A DNA stretch of 64,000 bases from Prevotella sp. UBA4330. GTDB lineage: Bacteria > Bacteroidota > Bacteroidia > Bacteroidales > Bacteroidaceae. The position numbers and the translations under genes were made by a program. The stretch is from the NCBI GenBank assembly GCA_002394385.1, contig DGTS01000026.1, forward strand, positions 1-64,000, written 5' to 3'. The notes beneath the pieces are model-generated. The model saw nothing but the letters and a program-made list of their open reading frames with translations, searched no databases and was not told the origin of the DNA. This document shows, in pieces, positions 1 to 7,757 of this stretch (within the stretch, counting starts at the first letter, position 1; the number at the start of each line of letters is the position of its first letter).

Positions 1-584
1 TCTTCACTTTCAAGACTTCTGATGGTGATGGCCAGTCTTTTGCGTATCCATTGCAACCGCGAGTGGAGATAACTTTCTTCGTGCTCCGTGATGATGGCTA
101 TTTCGCGCATCGGGCGGTTGTCAAAGTAGTAGAGGTTGAGCAGCATCTGGTCGTCGGGCTTCAGCGTTTCGATGGCTCTTTCCAAGAACTCCACGCGGTC
201 GGTGTCGTCAAGCAGGGCGTCGGTCTCTTCATCAGGAAAGGTGTCGAGCCTTTGTCGTTCCACTTCCACCATAGGAAGCGACCTGTGTTTCTGTCGATAG
301 TGCTTCAGGGCCGTGTGGTAGGCTATGCGCATGAGCCATGTCTGGAAACTGGCTTGCAGGGCATCGTAGCGGCCCAGGCTTTGGAAGGCTTCCATCAGCG
401 TGTCCTGCGTTGCCTCCTCGGCTTCTTCGGGCGAAGGAATCAGGCGGGCCACCATCCGCAACACCTGTCCGGCATATCGGTTGGCCAACTGGCGGAACAG
501 CGCAGTCTGTCCGTCGAGGATGCGGCTGATGAGCAGCGCCTCGTCTTCTCTGGCTTTGGATGTATTGCCTGTCGTTGTTTCCAT
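1..584 (-). CDS. ECF-family RNA polymerase sigma factor (3' end beyond window)
   Basis: About 194 codons are visible, starting at the ATG at 582-584 (METTTGNTSKAREDE); the stop lies outside the window. Region 2 is clear at about residues 36-100, with EEAEEATQDTLMEAF followed by a region 2.4-like FQTWLMRIAYHTALKHYRQ. A region 4 helix-turn-helix follows (LKPDDQMLLNLYYFDNRPMR, then IRKRL). ECF sigma factors direct core RNA polymerase to a small regulon, usually under a membrane anti-sigma factor; any partner here would be downstream of the window. It resembles the sigma gene at 5827-6405, including the MLL-LxYY-NRP stretch in region 4, so the two are probably paralogs. Its upstream DNA (minus strand) ends in ATATACAAGTAGA, loosely like the sigma promoter at 6414-6443. 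Confidence 0.9.
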   Translation of the reverse strand, partial: METTTGNTSKAREDEALLISRILDGQTALFRQLANRYAGQVLRMVARLIPSPEEAEEATQDTLMEAFQSLGRYDALQASFQTWLMRIAYHTALKHYRQKHRSLPMVEVERQRLDTFPDEETDALLDDTDRVEFLERAIETLKPDDQMLLNLYYFDNRPMREIAIITEHEESYLHSRLQWIRKRLAITIRSLESE

Positions 585-705
585 TCGCTTAATGTCCTTC
601 TACTTGTATATTACCACTTTTCCGGTAAATCTATAATCTTAGGATGGATTTTTTTTCTAACTTTCCACTTTTGCCTGTAAAAGTACGGATTATTTTTCAA
701 AGCCA

Positions 706-737
706 TTATCTTTTGCTGTTTTTTTCGCAAAAGATAA
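706..737. repeat. 11-base inverted repeat in the 585-851 gap
   Basis: Arms at 706-716 and 727-737 (core TATCTTTTGC / GCAAAAGATA) pair perfectly around a 10-base T-rich loop. It lies between the end of the TlpA-like gene (852) and the start of the next sigma gene (584). It could form a terminator-like hairpin, but no T run follows on the minus strand, so termination is only a guess. I see no convincing gene in 585-851. Confidence 0.45.
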
Positions 738-851
738 GAATATAATGAAAAAAACATGAGCCACATCGCTGCGGCCCATGTAGTAACCATAATTGTACCT
801 AAAAAAGAGATGTCTGTATGATTGTTCCTCCACAAGTCTTAGTCGTTGTTG

Positions 852-2318
852 CTATTTCAAAGCGACATTGCGGATGACGAAGGCTCCCTGGCCGTCGCCT
901 TCCTTGAAGTCGAAAGTCGCTGGCGTGGTTTCGAACGGCTCGAAGGTGAGCGTGAAGTCTTTGTAACTCAAGTTGCTTATGAAGTCTTCGGTGGAATCCG
1001 TTGCTTTCACGTTGGGATAGTTGTTTTCGTCGAGCGTGATTCCGTCGGCTGCCGTCAGTTTATACTTCTTGCCGTTGGCCTCAAGATAGGAATCCTTGAC
1101 GATGCGGAACCACCACTCCTTATGGCTATAATAGCGGAAACTGACGGTGGTGCCGCTAGCCCGGGCTTCAACTTTCCGAATGGACAAATTGAAATTGGCG
1201 CTGTTGTCTTGCTCGACGATGAGTCCGTTGATGGCATCTGCCAAACCTAAGAACATCCCGGCATAATAGCCCGATCTCTTCATCACGATGCGCTTGTCGG
1301 GCGAAACCAATATATAATAAGGTATAGCGTCTTCGTCGCAATAACTGCTGCTGATGCTGCTTCCATTCTTGCCGTCGTTCCAGTTCTTCCAAACGATGCG
1401 CTTGCTGAAGTCGTTGTTCTTCCATGTTGAAAGGTTATCCCCATTGATGCCGACGATTTCCAGTTGAGTCTTCATTCGCTCATAGACCTCGCGCATCTCT
1501 GGTTCAGCCATCCGGCACGGGCCACAGCCGATGCTCCAGAGATCGAGCAGCAGGTATCGGCCATCCGACAGGCCTTCAAGGAGGTGATGCTTGTTGCCCT
1601 GCATGTCGAAGAGTTCGGCATCAGTGGCCTCTTCGCCCACCTGCAAGACGTGCGGAGGATAAATATAGGTGTGAATCTCAGCCAATTGGGCTTCAAACCC
1701 TTTCGGTGCCCGTGCAGCGAAAGACTTCTCCAGACTCTTCAACTGTTCCATATATGGAAAGTCTTTCATGTTCTTCAGCGGCCTGGATATGCGCCACAGG
1801 TAATGTAAAGATGCTGCATCCACAGGCAACGAGGGCAGTATGTCCATCTGCTGTTTCATTAACACCACGTTGATAGAATCTAACTTATTCCAATCTTTCT
1901 TCTGTTGGATTTGGATAAACTCCTTTATAGCGTCACGACAATGCTCCGTGACGCGGTTCATTGTTTGTTGTTCAGGAATCGGGCTTTCAACTTTCCAAAA
2001 TGGATAGAGGCAGTCTGTACCCGTCAGTTTTATTGTCACATCAGGCTTCATCATGAGGGAGAAAGAGAAATTGGGACAACCTTCTCCGTCTAAAAAGAGA
2101 TAGCCCGTCGTGAGTTCCTCAGTGGGCAGTGTGAAGGCAAAACGCCCGCTTTGGACGGTATCTACAACAGATAACGACACACCGGTTCCTGCAATCACCA
2201 GCGTACCGTCTTTCAATGCGGGTGAACTGCCTGTGATGGTTACGGTCTTCGTTGTCTGTGCCTGCCCTATCATGCAGATGAGGGCGAGCATCATCGTCAT
2301 AATACTTTTCTTATTCAT
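852..2318 (-). CDS. Secreted TlpA-like thioredoxin protein with C-terminal beta-domain
   Basis: The protein has 488 residues from the ATG at 2316-2318. That start gives a good signal peptide (MNKKSIMTMMLALICMIGQA) and sits about 33 bases after a promoter-like element (2351-2380); an in-frame ATG at 2366 lies inside that element and is less likely. The N-terminal half is nearly the same as in the neighbour at 2487-3620. The thioredoxin-like domain has the CGPC redox motif in LLLDLWSIGCGPC and a cis-proline segment AIPYYIL. Unlike the neighbour it continues for about 110 residues in a beta-rich domain (DFTLTFEPFETTP) that recurs in other proteins here. TlpA proteins are periplasmic or envelope thiol oxidoreductases. 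Substrate unknown. Confidence 0.82.
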   Translation of the reverse strand: MNKKSIMTMMLALICMIGQAQTTKTVTITGSSPALKDGTLVIAGTGVSLSVVDTVQSGRFAFTLPTEELTTGYLFLDGEGCPNFSFSLMMKPDVTIKLTGTDCLYPFWKVESPIPEQQTMNRVTEHCRDAIKEFIQIQQKKDWNKLDSINVVLMKQQMDILPSLPVDAASLHYLWRISRPLKNMKDFPYMEQLKSLEKSFAARAPKGFEAQLAEIHTYIYPPHVLQVGEEATDAELFDMQGNKHHLLEGLSDGRYLLLDLWSIGCGPCRMAEPEMREVYERMKTQLEIVGINGDNLSTWKNNDFSKRIVWKNWNDGKNGSSISSSYCDEDAIPYYILVSPDKRIVMKRSGYYAGMFLGLADAINGLIVEQDNSANFNLSIRKVEARASGTTVSFRYYSHKEWWFRIVKDSYLEANGKKYKLTAADGITLDENNYPNVKATDSTEDFISNLSYKDFTLTFEPFETTPATFDFKEGDGQGAFVIRNVALK

Positions 2319-2350
2319 AATCGATTTGTTTTTATTATACCTTTTATTAT

Positions 2351-2380
2351 TTATACGACGATTCATCAGAAATAGCTCGC
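2351..2380 (-). promoter_or_regulatory. ECF-type promoter-like element C
   Basis: Read on the minus strand, this has GCGAGCTATTTCTGATGAA followed by GTCGTATAA (TTATACGAC at 2351-2359 on the plus strand). It matches the arrangement before the sigma gene at 6405 and the operon at 14856. It overlaps the end of the 39-residue ORF at 2366-2485 and would start transcription just before the ATG at 2318. The role is inferred from recurrence and position. Confidence 0.55.
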
Positions 2381-2485
2381 AAGTCTTTCCAGGATGCTCT
2401 CTTTGAGGTTTGCGAGCAATGTCAGCGTATTTGCGTATTTGCGCCGCAGAGCTTCGCGCAGGTCGGTATCCTTGAATGTATTCAT
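2366..2485 (-). CDS. 39-residue ORF resembling the N-terminus of the neighbouring anti-sigma protein
   Basis: The ORF starts at 2483-2485, one base after the stop of the 2487-3620 gene, and its TGA overlaps an ATG at 2364-2366 by one base. Its first part, KDTDLREALRRKYA, is identical to residues 5-18 of the anti-sigma-like protein at 4863-5840. The rest (LKESILERLASYF) keeps only the amphipathic pattern of that protein's next segment. It has no membrane helix. It may be a duplicated, truncated sigma-binding fragment, a coupling ORF, or a remnant; the in-frame retention and tight spacing do not decide between them. Confidence 0.5.
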   Translation of the reverse strand: MNTFKDTDLREALRRKYANTLTLLANLKESILERLASYF

Positions 2486-2486
2486 T

Positions 2487-3620
2487 TTACTTGCTTGCTT
2501 TTTCTAATTCTTTGCGGATAACATCATTGCCAGGGAAACTAATACTCTTGTAGGTCTGTTGGCCTTTGGTGTCGTAGATGGCGTAAGTGGGGATGCCTTC
2601 TGACTCAAAGTGATTGAGGATATAGTGGTTTTGTTCTTCCGTCAGGTAGTAGTGGTCACCGTCGATATGCTTAATCATTCTCTGCCAAGTGGTAGGAGGC
2701 GACGAGGGCGAAGTGATGTAGACAAATTTGATGTTTCGTCCCTTCAACTCTTCTTTAAGAGGCACCATCGTTTTATGACCTGCACGACATGGCCCGCACC
2801 AAGTGGCCCACATGTCGATGAGCACGGCCTTGCCCTTATAGTTGTCGAGGATGGTCTGGAGGATGTCCTCTGGGGCCACGTCGTCGTATTTCTTGAAAAA
2901 CACGCTCTCATTGCCGGCCAATTCCTCGGCTATCTGCTGCTCATTCTTCGCATAGACATAGGAATGAATCTCTGCTAATTTCTCTTCAAATTCTTTTGGC
3001 GCACGGGCGGCAATATCTTTTTCCACTTCTTTTAACTGTTCCATGTACGGAAAGTCTTTCCTTATCATTGCCGTTTCGGATATGCCCAATAACGTACGGA
3101 TTGTGGCTGCATCCACAGGCAGTGATGGCAGGATATCCATTTGTTGCTTCATCCATATCATCGTAATGGAGTCTCGTTTCTCATGAGGTGCATGAGCCAA
3201 GTCCATCTGCATCCTTTCTGTCAGCACGTCGCGGCAATACTCCGTCAGACGGTTCTGGGTCTGCTGTTCAGGTATCGGGCTTTCCACTTTCCATAAGGGG
3301 TTAAGACAGTCGTTGCCCGTCACTTTCACAGTCACATCGGGACGCAGGAAGATTAGAGTGTAAGAACTGGGGCAGCCTTCGCCAAAGAAAGAGAGGGTGC
3401 TCTCTGTGAATTTCTCAACGGGCAGGGTGTAGGCGAAACGTCCCGCCTGCACGGTATCTACAACAGGTACTGTACTACCAGTACCGGCAAACACTAATGT
3501 TCCGTCTTTGAGTGCGGGTGAATAACCAGTGACAGTTGCAGTCTTTTTCTGTGCCTGCCCTATCATACAGACGAGGGCGAGCAGAGCGGTGGTAATTGTT
3601 TGCTTATTAGATAAAATCAT
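2487..3620 (-). CDS. Secreted TlpA-like thioredoxin family protein
   Basis: The protein has 377 residues and a signal peptide (MILSNKQTITTALLALVCMI, cleavage near GQAQ). An N-terminal beta domain with the repeated phrase SPALKDGTLVFAGTG is followed by a helical middle with WKVESPIPEQQT. The C-terminal thioredoxin fold carries ATWCGPCRAGH and the cis-proline segment EGIPTYAIYD. This resembles the DUF4369-TlpA proteins of Bacteroidetes, predicted envelope disulfide reductases or oxidases. It is a close paralog of 852-2318 but lacks the extra C-terminal domain. It lies in a minus-strand run that begins with the sigma gene at 6405; a 64-base gap holding a simple-repeat element precedes it. Confidence 0.85.
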   Translation of the reverse strand: MILSNKQTITTALLALVCMIGQAQKKTATVTGYSPALKDGTLVFAGTGSTVPVVDTVQAGRFAYTLPVEKFTESTLSFFGEGCPSSYTLIFLRPDVTVKVTGNDCLNPLWKVESPIPEQQTQNRLTEYCRDVLTERMQMDLAHAPHEKRDSITMIWMKQQMDILPSLPVDAATIRTLLGISETAMIRKDFPYMEQLKEVEKDIAARAPKEFEEKLAEIHSYVYAKNEQQIAEELAGNESVFFKKYDDVAPEDILQTILDNYKGKAVLIDMWATWCGPCRAGHKTMVPLKEELKGRNIKFVYITSPSSPPTTWQRMIKHIDGDHYYLTEEQNHYILNHFESEGIPTYAIYDTKGQQTYKSISFPGNDVIRKELEKASK

Positions 3621-3682
3621 AATTCTTCACTCTTAATCGCGCAGCGATACATCTTAATTCTAAATTCTTACTTCTTAACTCA
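3621..3682. repeat. AT-rich word array with a small ATCGC/GCGAT hairpin
   Basis: The gap between two genes consists of variants of AATTCTTA/ACTTCTTAA-type words surrounding a perfect small hairpin (ATCGC at 3636-3640, GCGAT at 3644-3648). The same combination, including GAAGAATTAT beside the hairpin, occurs at 50882-50963, so both are probably copies of one element type. Confidence 0.5.
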
Positions 3683-3684
3683 AA

Positions 3685-4866
3685 TTATTCCACCATTTGT
3701 CTCGGGAAATACTTGAACAACTTCTGGTTGTCGCGGAGTTCCTTGATGCTGAGGTCGGCCTTCACCTCTCCGCTCCAGTCGGCGAAATTGGCCTTGAAGG
3801 GCTCGCCCTCAGGAACGATATAGGTGATGGTTTCGAGGTTGAGCGGCAGAGGCTCAAAGACGAGCACGATGGCAAAATAGTCGGCAGAGTAGCCCTGCAC
3901 CCAAAACAACTTGTCGTTGGGATAGTCCATCACGTCCTTGCACTTATACTGATGGCCCGACTTGTCGATGAGGATGGTGTTGCCGCCACGGCCGAAATAT
4001 TCCCTGCGCCAGTTCATGTGGGTGGAAATGGCAACGTAGGTGGCTTCGGGAGTCAGCCACATGGCCATCGTACCCTCGGGAATGGGCTTGATGAGGTGGG
4101 CGTCCTTGTATTCCGACCATGTGAAGAAGTTGTCCTTGTCGTAGTTCTTGGCCTCAGTGACGAGGGTCGGGTGATGGAACTCAGGAACCTGGTCGTAGTA
4201 GTTGGCCACGCCTTGATACACGAGACCTGACGGCTTGCGGTTCAGTTTCACGTTAAAGCCTCTCAACTGCCAATTGGGTACGCCATAGATGGAAATGTCC
4301 TTTGTGGTCTCGGGTAGCGGGGGGAAGAATATCTTGAAATCGAGCACGGTTCCTTTCTTGCCCTTGATGGTGAAGCGTTTGTAGTAGCAATCGGGCTCGG
4401 TGCGGCGGGCTCTGTAACTGATGCCGGTCTCATTATCCAATATACATCCCTCTTCATCGGTCAGCCAGAAGTTGTCCACGATGTCGGCAGGCATGGGGAG
4501 ATAGCAATGCAGCACCGTCTCGCCATTCTCTTCAGTCAGTTTCCAAGGCATGGCCATGATGGGGACTTTTGTTGAATCATCCCTGACGAAATTAGCGAAC
4601 AACACGTCGTTCAGGTCGCTCGGGTCTTTGACGACAGGAACATTCTCTACCACCAGGCCAGAAGGCTCAAACCAGTCGTCCTTTTCGGTCCGAGGCCAAA
4701 TGGTAATCGATTTCTTCGACTTTTTGTCGATGGCAACCGATGGTTTTGGCACCCAATAGCCACCGAGTTCCGATTCTGCCAAGACAGTCACATCATTCTT
4801 TGTTTGTGCCTGCATCGATAGGCAGGCGATAGCCATGAGGCAAAGGGTTACGATACGCTTTTTCAT
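3685..4866 (-). CDS. Secreted protein of unknown function with two FEP-type beta-domains
   Basis: The protein has 393 residues and a signal peptide (MKKRIVTLCLMAIACLSMQA). I do not recognise a named family. It has no catalytic signature and no thioredoxin motif. Two stretches, around DFKIFFPPLPETTKDISIYG and FAIVLVFEPLPLNLETITY, match the beta-domain of the TlpA-like proteins at 852-2318, 10178-12523 and 12520-14856. It overlaps the upstream anti-sigma gene by four bases (ATGA), so the two are translationally coupled, and it is probably co-transcribed with sigma, anti-sigma and the TlpA genes downstream. An envelope stress or surface role under ECF control is inferred. Confidence 0.75.
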   Translation of the reverse strand: MKKRIVTLCLMAIACLSMQAQTKNDVTVLAESELGGYWVPKPSVAIDKKSKKSITIWPRTEKDDWFEPSGLVVENVPVVKDPSDLNDVLFANFVRDDSTKVPIMAMPWKLTEENGETVLHCYLPMPADIVDNFWLTDEEGCILDNETGISYRARRTEPDCYYKRFTIKGKKGTVLDFKIFFPPLPETTKDISIYGVPNWQLRGFNVKLNRKPSGLVYQGVANYYDQVPEFHHPTLVTEAKNYDKDNFFTWSEYKDAHLIKPIPEGTMAMWLTPEATYVAISTHMNWRREYFGRGGNTILIDKSGHQYKCKDVMDYPNDKLFWVQGYSADYFAIVLVFEPLPLNLETITYIVPEGEPFKANFADWSGEVKADLSIKELRDNQKLFKYFPRQMVE

Positions 4867-5840
4867 ATATCTTTTGTTTTTAAGTGAATACTATTTGCAA
4901 ACATGAGCGCTTCGCGATACTCCTGATAGCAGGCTGAAGATGTTTCTGTGCCGATGGGAGCATGGGTGCCGTAGAGCAGTATCCTGCCATTGATGCGCTC
5001 GGCAATCCAGCGGTATTGCAACTGTCGGCGCTGGTCCTTCAGTTCGAAGAAAAACTGCTGGTGAGAGAAGTTCAGGTGGTAGCCGGGCGTCTCGTCGCTA
5101 AACCAGCAGGCCACTTGCAGCAGTCGTCCGAAGACATCGATTTCTTTCTTGTCGGGGAAGACATAAACCCTCGAGACGGTGTTGCTGTCGTTTGCCGCGG
5201 CGCACCTCAACTGGCCCTCTTTCACGTTATGGTAGGCCGCCATCTTTTCGATGAATTCATCCACGCGGGCAGGGTCCTGATAAGTTGACGAGTGGGCAGC
5301 ATAATGAAGTTCCTCTTCCGATGTCGTTGGAGTTATAGATATTACAGACCCTATCCCTGCCCCTCCCCTTGATGGGAGGGGAGTGCCTGCGGACGGAACG
5401 ATAGGTGAGTCTCCTGATGTAGATGGATGGACGATGCTTCCTTCCTTATGATATTGTGTATGATTGGCTATATCTGCTTTAGCCCGTAGATTCTTCATTC
5501 TTCCACCTTCCTCCCTTGAGGAGACTGAAGGAGGCATCTTGCTCTTCGCTTTTACAGATTTGGTCATCTGACTGCTCTGTGCATAAGAATTGGTCTTCTG
5601 GGTATCTTGCTCCGCAGGCTTCACCAAAAGTATGAGCAATGCTATGCTGGCAGCGATGGCACCGATAACGGCGTATAGCCATTTGTGGCGACTGGAGGTT
5701 GCTTCTGCCTTCTCCATACGGGGCTGAGACTCCTTCATACGCTTCATCATACGCTCGCTGAAGCCGACAGGCAACTCTGGTTTGTCGGCATATTTGCGGC
5801 GTAGTGCTTCGCGGAGGTCGGTATCTTTATGGTTTGTCAT
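4863..5840 (-). CDS. Single-pass membrane anti-sigma-like protein
   Basis: I chose the ATG at 5838-5840 (MTNHKDTDLREALRRKYADK), which overlaps the sigma gene end by 14 bases; 325 residues result. A helical cytoplasmic segment of about 50 residues contains FSERMMKRMKE. One membrane helix follows at about 54-73 (LYAVIGAIAASIALLILLV), then a roughly 250-residue outer part with no family I recognise. This layout and the overlap with an ECF sigma gene are typical of anti-sigma factors, which hold sigma at the membrane until a signal releases it. Residues about 103-114 and 148-164 (PLPSRGGAGIGS) come from GC-rich palindromic DNA elements inserted in frame. Confidence 0.72.
   Translation of the reverse strand: MTNHKDTDLREALRRKYADKPELPVGFSERMMKRMKESQPRMEKAEATSSRHKWLYAVIGAIAASIALLILLVKPAEQDTQKTNSYAQSSQMTKSVKAKSKMPPSVSSREEGGRMKNLRAKADIANHTQYHKEGSIVHPSTSGDSPIVPSAGTPLPSRGGAGIGSVISITPTTSEEELHYAAHSSTYQDPARVDEFIEKMAAYHNVKEGQLRCAAANDSNTVSRVYVFPDKKEIDVFGRLLQVACWFSDETPGYHLNFSHQQFFFELKDQRRQLQYRWIAERINGRILLYGTHAPIGTETSSACYQEYREALMFANSIHLKTKDI
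5349..5534. repeat. Two GC-rich palindromic elements inside the anti-sigma gene
   Basis: Element copies at about 5349-5399 (CCCCTCCCC ... GGGAGGGG) and 5499-5534 (CCTCCCTTGAGGAG) read in frame as PLPSRGGAG and PPSVSSREEGG. They lie in the outer linker after the membrane helix. Similar elements occur in the other two complete anti-sigma genes. Confidence 0.65.
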
Positions 5841-6405
5841 GTTTCGTCTGAAGTTGTTTATAGAGTTTCTTGCGTAAACGGTAGAGGCGGTTTGCCAGCG
5901 CATGAGGAGTGGAGTCCATTATGAACGCACATTCGTCTAACGGGCGGTTCTCGTAGTAGTGCAGCGTGAGCAGCATTTGCTCGTCGGGCATCAGGTCGCC
6001 AATGAGTTGTTCCAGTCGCTGTATGCGCTCTTCCTTGCCTGTAGAGAGTTCCGCCTCTATTCTTTCGTCGCTGATGTCAGTTTCCCATGTCGAAGTGTCT
6101 TCCATCAGGAAGACCGGCGGTCGTCGGCGTTTCATGAAATCGAGTGTGAGACGGTAGGCGATGCGGCATAGCCATGTGGAGAGTGAAGCCTTGCTGGTGT
6201 CATAACTGTCGATGTGGTTGAAAGCGCGCAGAAACGTGTCCTGTGTCAGTTCTTCGGCATCCATCACGTCTGGAACCATCCGTGCTATCATGGTAAAGAC
6301 ACGCTCCGCATAGCGACCGACCATTTCGGCCTGTCCCTCATCGCGTCCCTCACGGACGGCTTCCGCGATTTGCTTTTCCGTCAAAGCGCTCTTTTCCTGT
6401 CTCAC
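5827..6405 (-). CDS. ECF-family RNA polymerase sigma factor
   Basis: The protein has 192 residues starting from a GTG at 6403-6405; no ATG is available upstream before an in-frame stop. Region 2 is at about 30-95 (DAEELTQDTFLRAFNHIDSY, then LSTWLCRIAYRLTLDFMKRR). Region 4 is at about 130-185 (LMPDEQMLLTLHYYENRPLD, LYRLRKKLYKQL). The next gene, overlapping by 14 bases, encodes the presumed anti-sigma factor. A promoter-like element directly upstream (6414-6443) is shared with two TlpA transcription units, suggesting that this sigma controls itself and those genes. The targets are inferred. Confidence 0.93.
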   Translation of the reverse strand: MRQEKSALTEKQIAEAVREGRDEGQAEMVGRYAERVFTMIARMVPDVMDAEELTQDTFLRAFNHIDSYDTSKASLSTWLCRIAYRLTLDFMKRRRPPVFLMEDTSTWETDISDERIEAELSTGKEERIQRLEQLIGDLMPDEQMLLTLHYYENRPLDECAFIMDSTPHALANRLYRLRKKLYKQLQTKHDKP

Positions 6406-6413
6406 TCTACTTG

Positions 6414-6455
6414 TTATACGACAAGTTCAGGGAAATATCCCGCATTTCCCTGAAC
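6414..6455 (-). promoter_or_regulatory. ECF-type promoter-like element A with overlapping 12-base inverted repeat
   Basis: On the minus strand GCGGGATATTTCCCTGAA (6443-6426) is followed by GTCGTATAA (6422-6414), nine bases before the GTG start. The -10-like GTC core is common for ECF promoters. A perfect inverted repeat, GTTCAGGGAAAT at 6425-6436 and ATTTCCCTGAAC at 6444-6455, overlaps it and could bind a dimeric regulator or form a hairpin. Confidence 0.58.
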
Positions 6456-6520
6456 TTTTTTGATTATTTATTGAGTAAATCTTTATTGATGCCGTCACTT
6501 CATCTGCCATTGTTTGACTC

Positions 6521-7654
6521 CTATAGGCCAGCCAGTCTCTTAAGCCACATGCCAAAGAACCTGTCGTAAACCATGTAGCCTTGTTTGGCATCGTAGAACA
6601 GGAACTCTTTGTCCTGTAGCGACTTCAGTGCCATTTTGATGCTGCTGGGAGCAGGGAGGTGGTGGCGGAGGATGAAATCGAGCGATGTGGGGGCATTTAC
6701 CTTGCCTTCGCAGGCGATGGCGGTCAACAACTGCGCCTGGTTGTCGGTCATCAGATTGTAGTTTGACTGGTAGTTAATTTCCTGTTCATGTAGAATCTTG
6801 TCGATTGCCCTGAATACATCTTCCTGGTCAAGTTTATTCTTTGGGGTGCGGTAAAGACGGTTGAGGATTTTTTGCACATACCACGTCTGACCATCAACCA
6901 TATCGTACAAATAAAAGAATGTGTCCTCAGACATTTCTCGCTTTTGATGGGCAAAAAAACTGTTGGCAAACGCTCTGTAAACATTGGCATCAATGGTGCC
7001 TATCGTCATAATCTGTGAACTGTTGAAGAACGGGTGTCCTGGCGACATAAACATATCGGCCAATAGGTGTTGCTGGCTACCCGAAAAGATGATGTGTACA
7101 TTGGGAACAAACTGAATGATAGAGCGTATGAACGCATCGGCACCTATCTCGGCATAGTGGCTCACTTGCTGGAACTCATCAATAGCCAGATAGCATTGCC
7201 GCCCCGACTCTTTCATATATTCGAACACCTGCTGGAGTGTGTCGCGGGCCCTTTCGGCAGTTACAGACACGCTGAAAGTGGGCATGCCTGTGATGGGGTC
7301 CTGACTCATTGTTGGCCGTAGGGCAGACACGAAGCCGTTGAGTTTCCTCATGACCGACTGTGAAGGCGAGTCGAGTTTCCCGATGACTGCATTGGCTATG
7401 AACTGTACCATCTGGTTGAAGGTCTTTGTCGAGAAAATGTCCACATAGAAACAGCGCACATTTTTGTCCCTTGCCTTCATCCGTTCGAAGGCATGGCTAA
7501 TCAGTCCTGTTTTACCGATGCGGCGGGGAGCCATTAGTGTCACGTTGCTGCCATTGACCAGCGCATTAATTAGTTCTTCCGTCTCCTGCTCCCTGTCGCA
7601 GAAGTATTCCGAACCAAAGTAGCCATACTCAGGGAATGGATTCTCTAATTTCAT
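6521..7654 (-). CDS. AAA ATPase of the archaeal-type ATPase family
   Basis: The protein has 377 residues. Walker A is APRRIGKTG (42-50) and Walker B is CYLAIDE (154-160); a sensor-like FSGSQQHLL follows. The C-terminal part looks like a winged helix (LQDKEFLFYDAKQGYMVYDR). RRIGKT and IDEFQ are typical of the large group of STAND-like ATPases abundant in Bacteroidetes and archaea, whose cellular roles are mostly unknown. The gene stands alone between two ECF clusters with 100-base gaps on either side, so context gives no function. AT-rich DNA before the start contains TATATTTG, a candidate promoter box. Confidence 0.87.
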   Translation of the reverse strand: MKLENPFPEYGYFGSEYFCDREQETEELINALVNGSNVTLMAPRRIGKTGLISHAFERMKARDKNVRCFYVDIFSTKTFNQMVQFIANAVIGKLDSPSQSVMRKLNGFVSALRPTMSQDPITGMPTFSVSVTAERARDTLQQVFEYMKESGRQCYLAIDEFQQVSHYAEIGADAFIRSIIQFVPNVHIIFSGSQQHLLADMFMSPGHPFFNSSQIMTIGTIDANVYRAFANSFFAHQKREMSEDTFFYLYDMVDGQTWYVQKILNRLYRTPKNKLDQEDVFRAIDKILHEQEINYQSNYNLMTDNQAQLLTAIACEGKVNAPTSLDFILRHHLPAPSSIKMALKSLQDKEFLFYDAKQGYMVYDRFFGMWLKRLAGL

Positions 7655-7757
7655 ATTTTACGTTTCATGTTTTATGAAATGCAAAATAACAAATATATCC
7701 GCATATATACAAGGGAGACATTCGATAATTAATAATAATTAACGCATGTCAGGATAC

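Noticed and set aside
611..835. 74-codon minus-strand reading frame in the gap after the first sigma gene
   Set aside because: It runs through AT-rich DNA and a hairpin, has no plausible family, no promoter at a fitting distance, and lacks the codon use of neighbours.
2319..2366. Longer start of the TlpA-like protein
   Set aside because: It would place 16 charged residues before the signal peptide and overlap the promoter-like element at 2351-2380; translational coupling to the 39-residue ORF remains possible.
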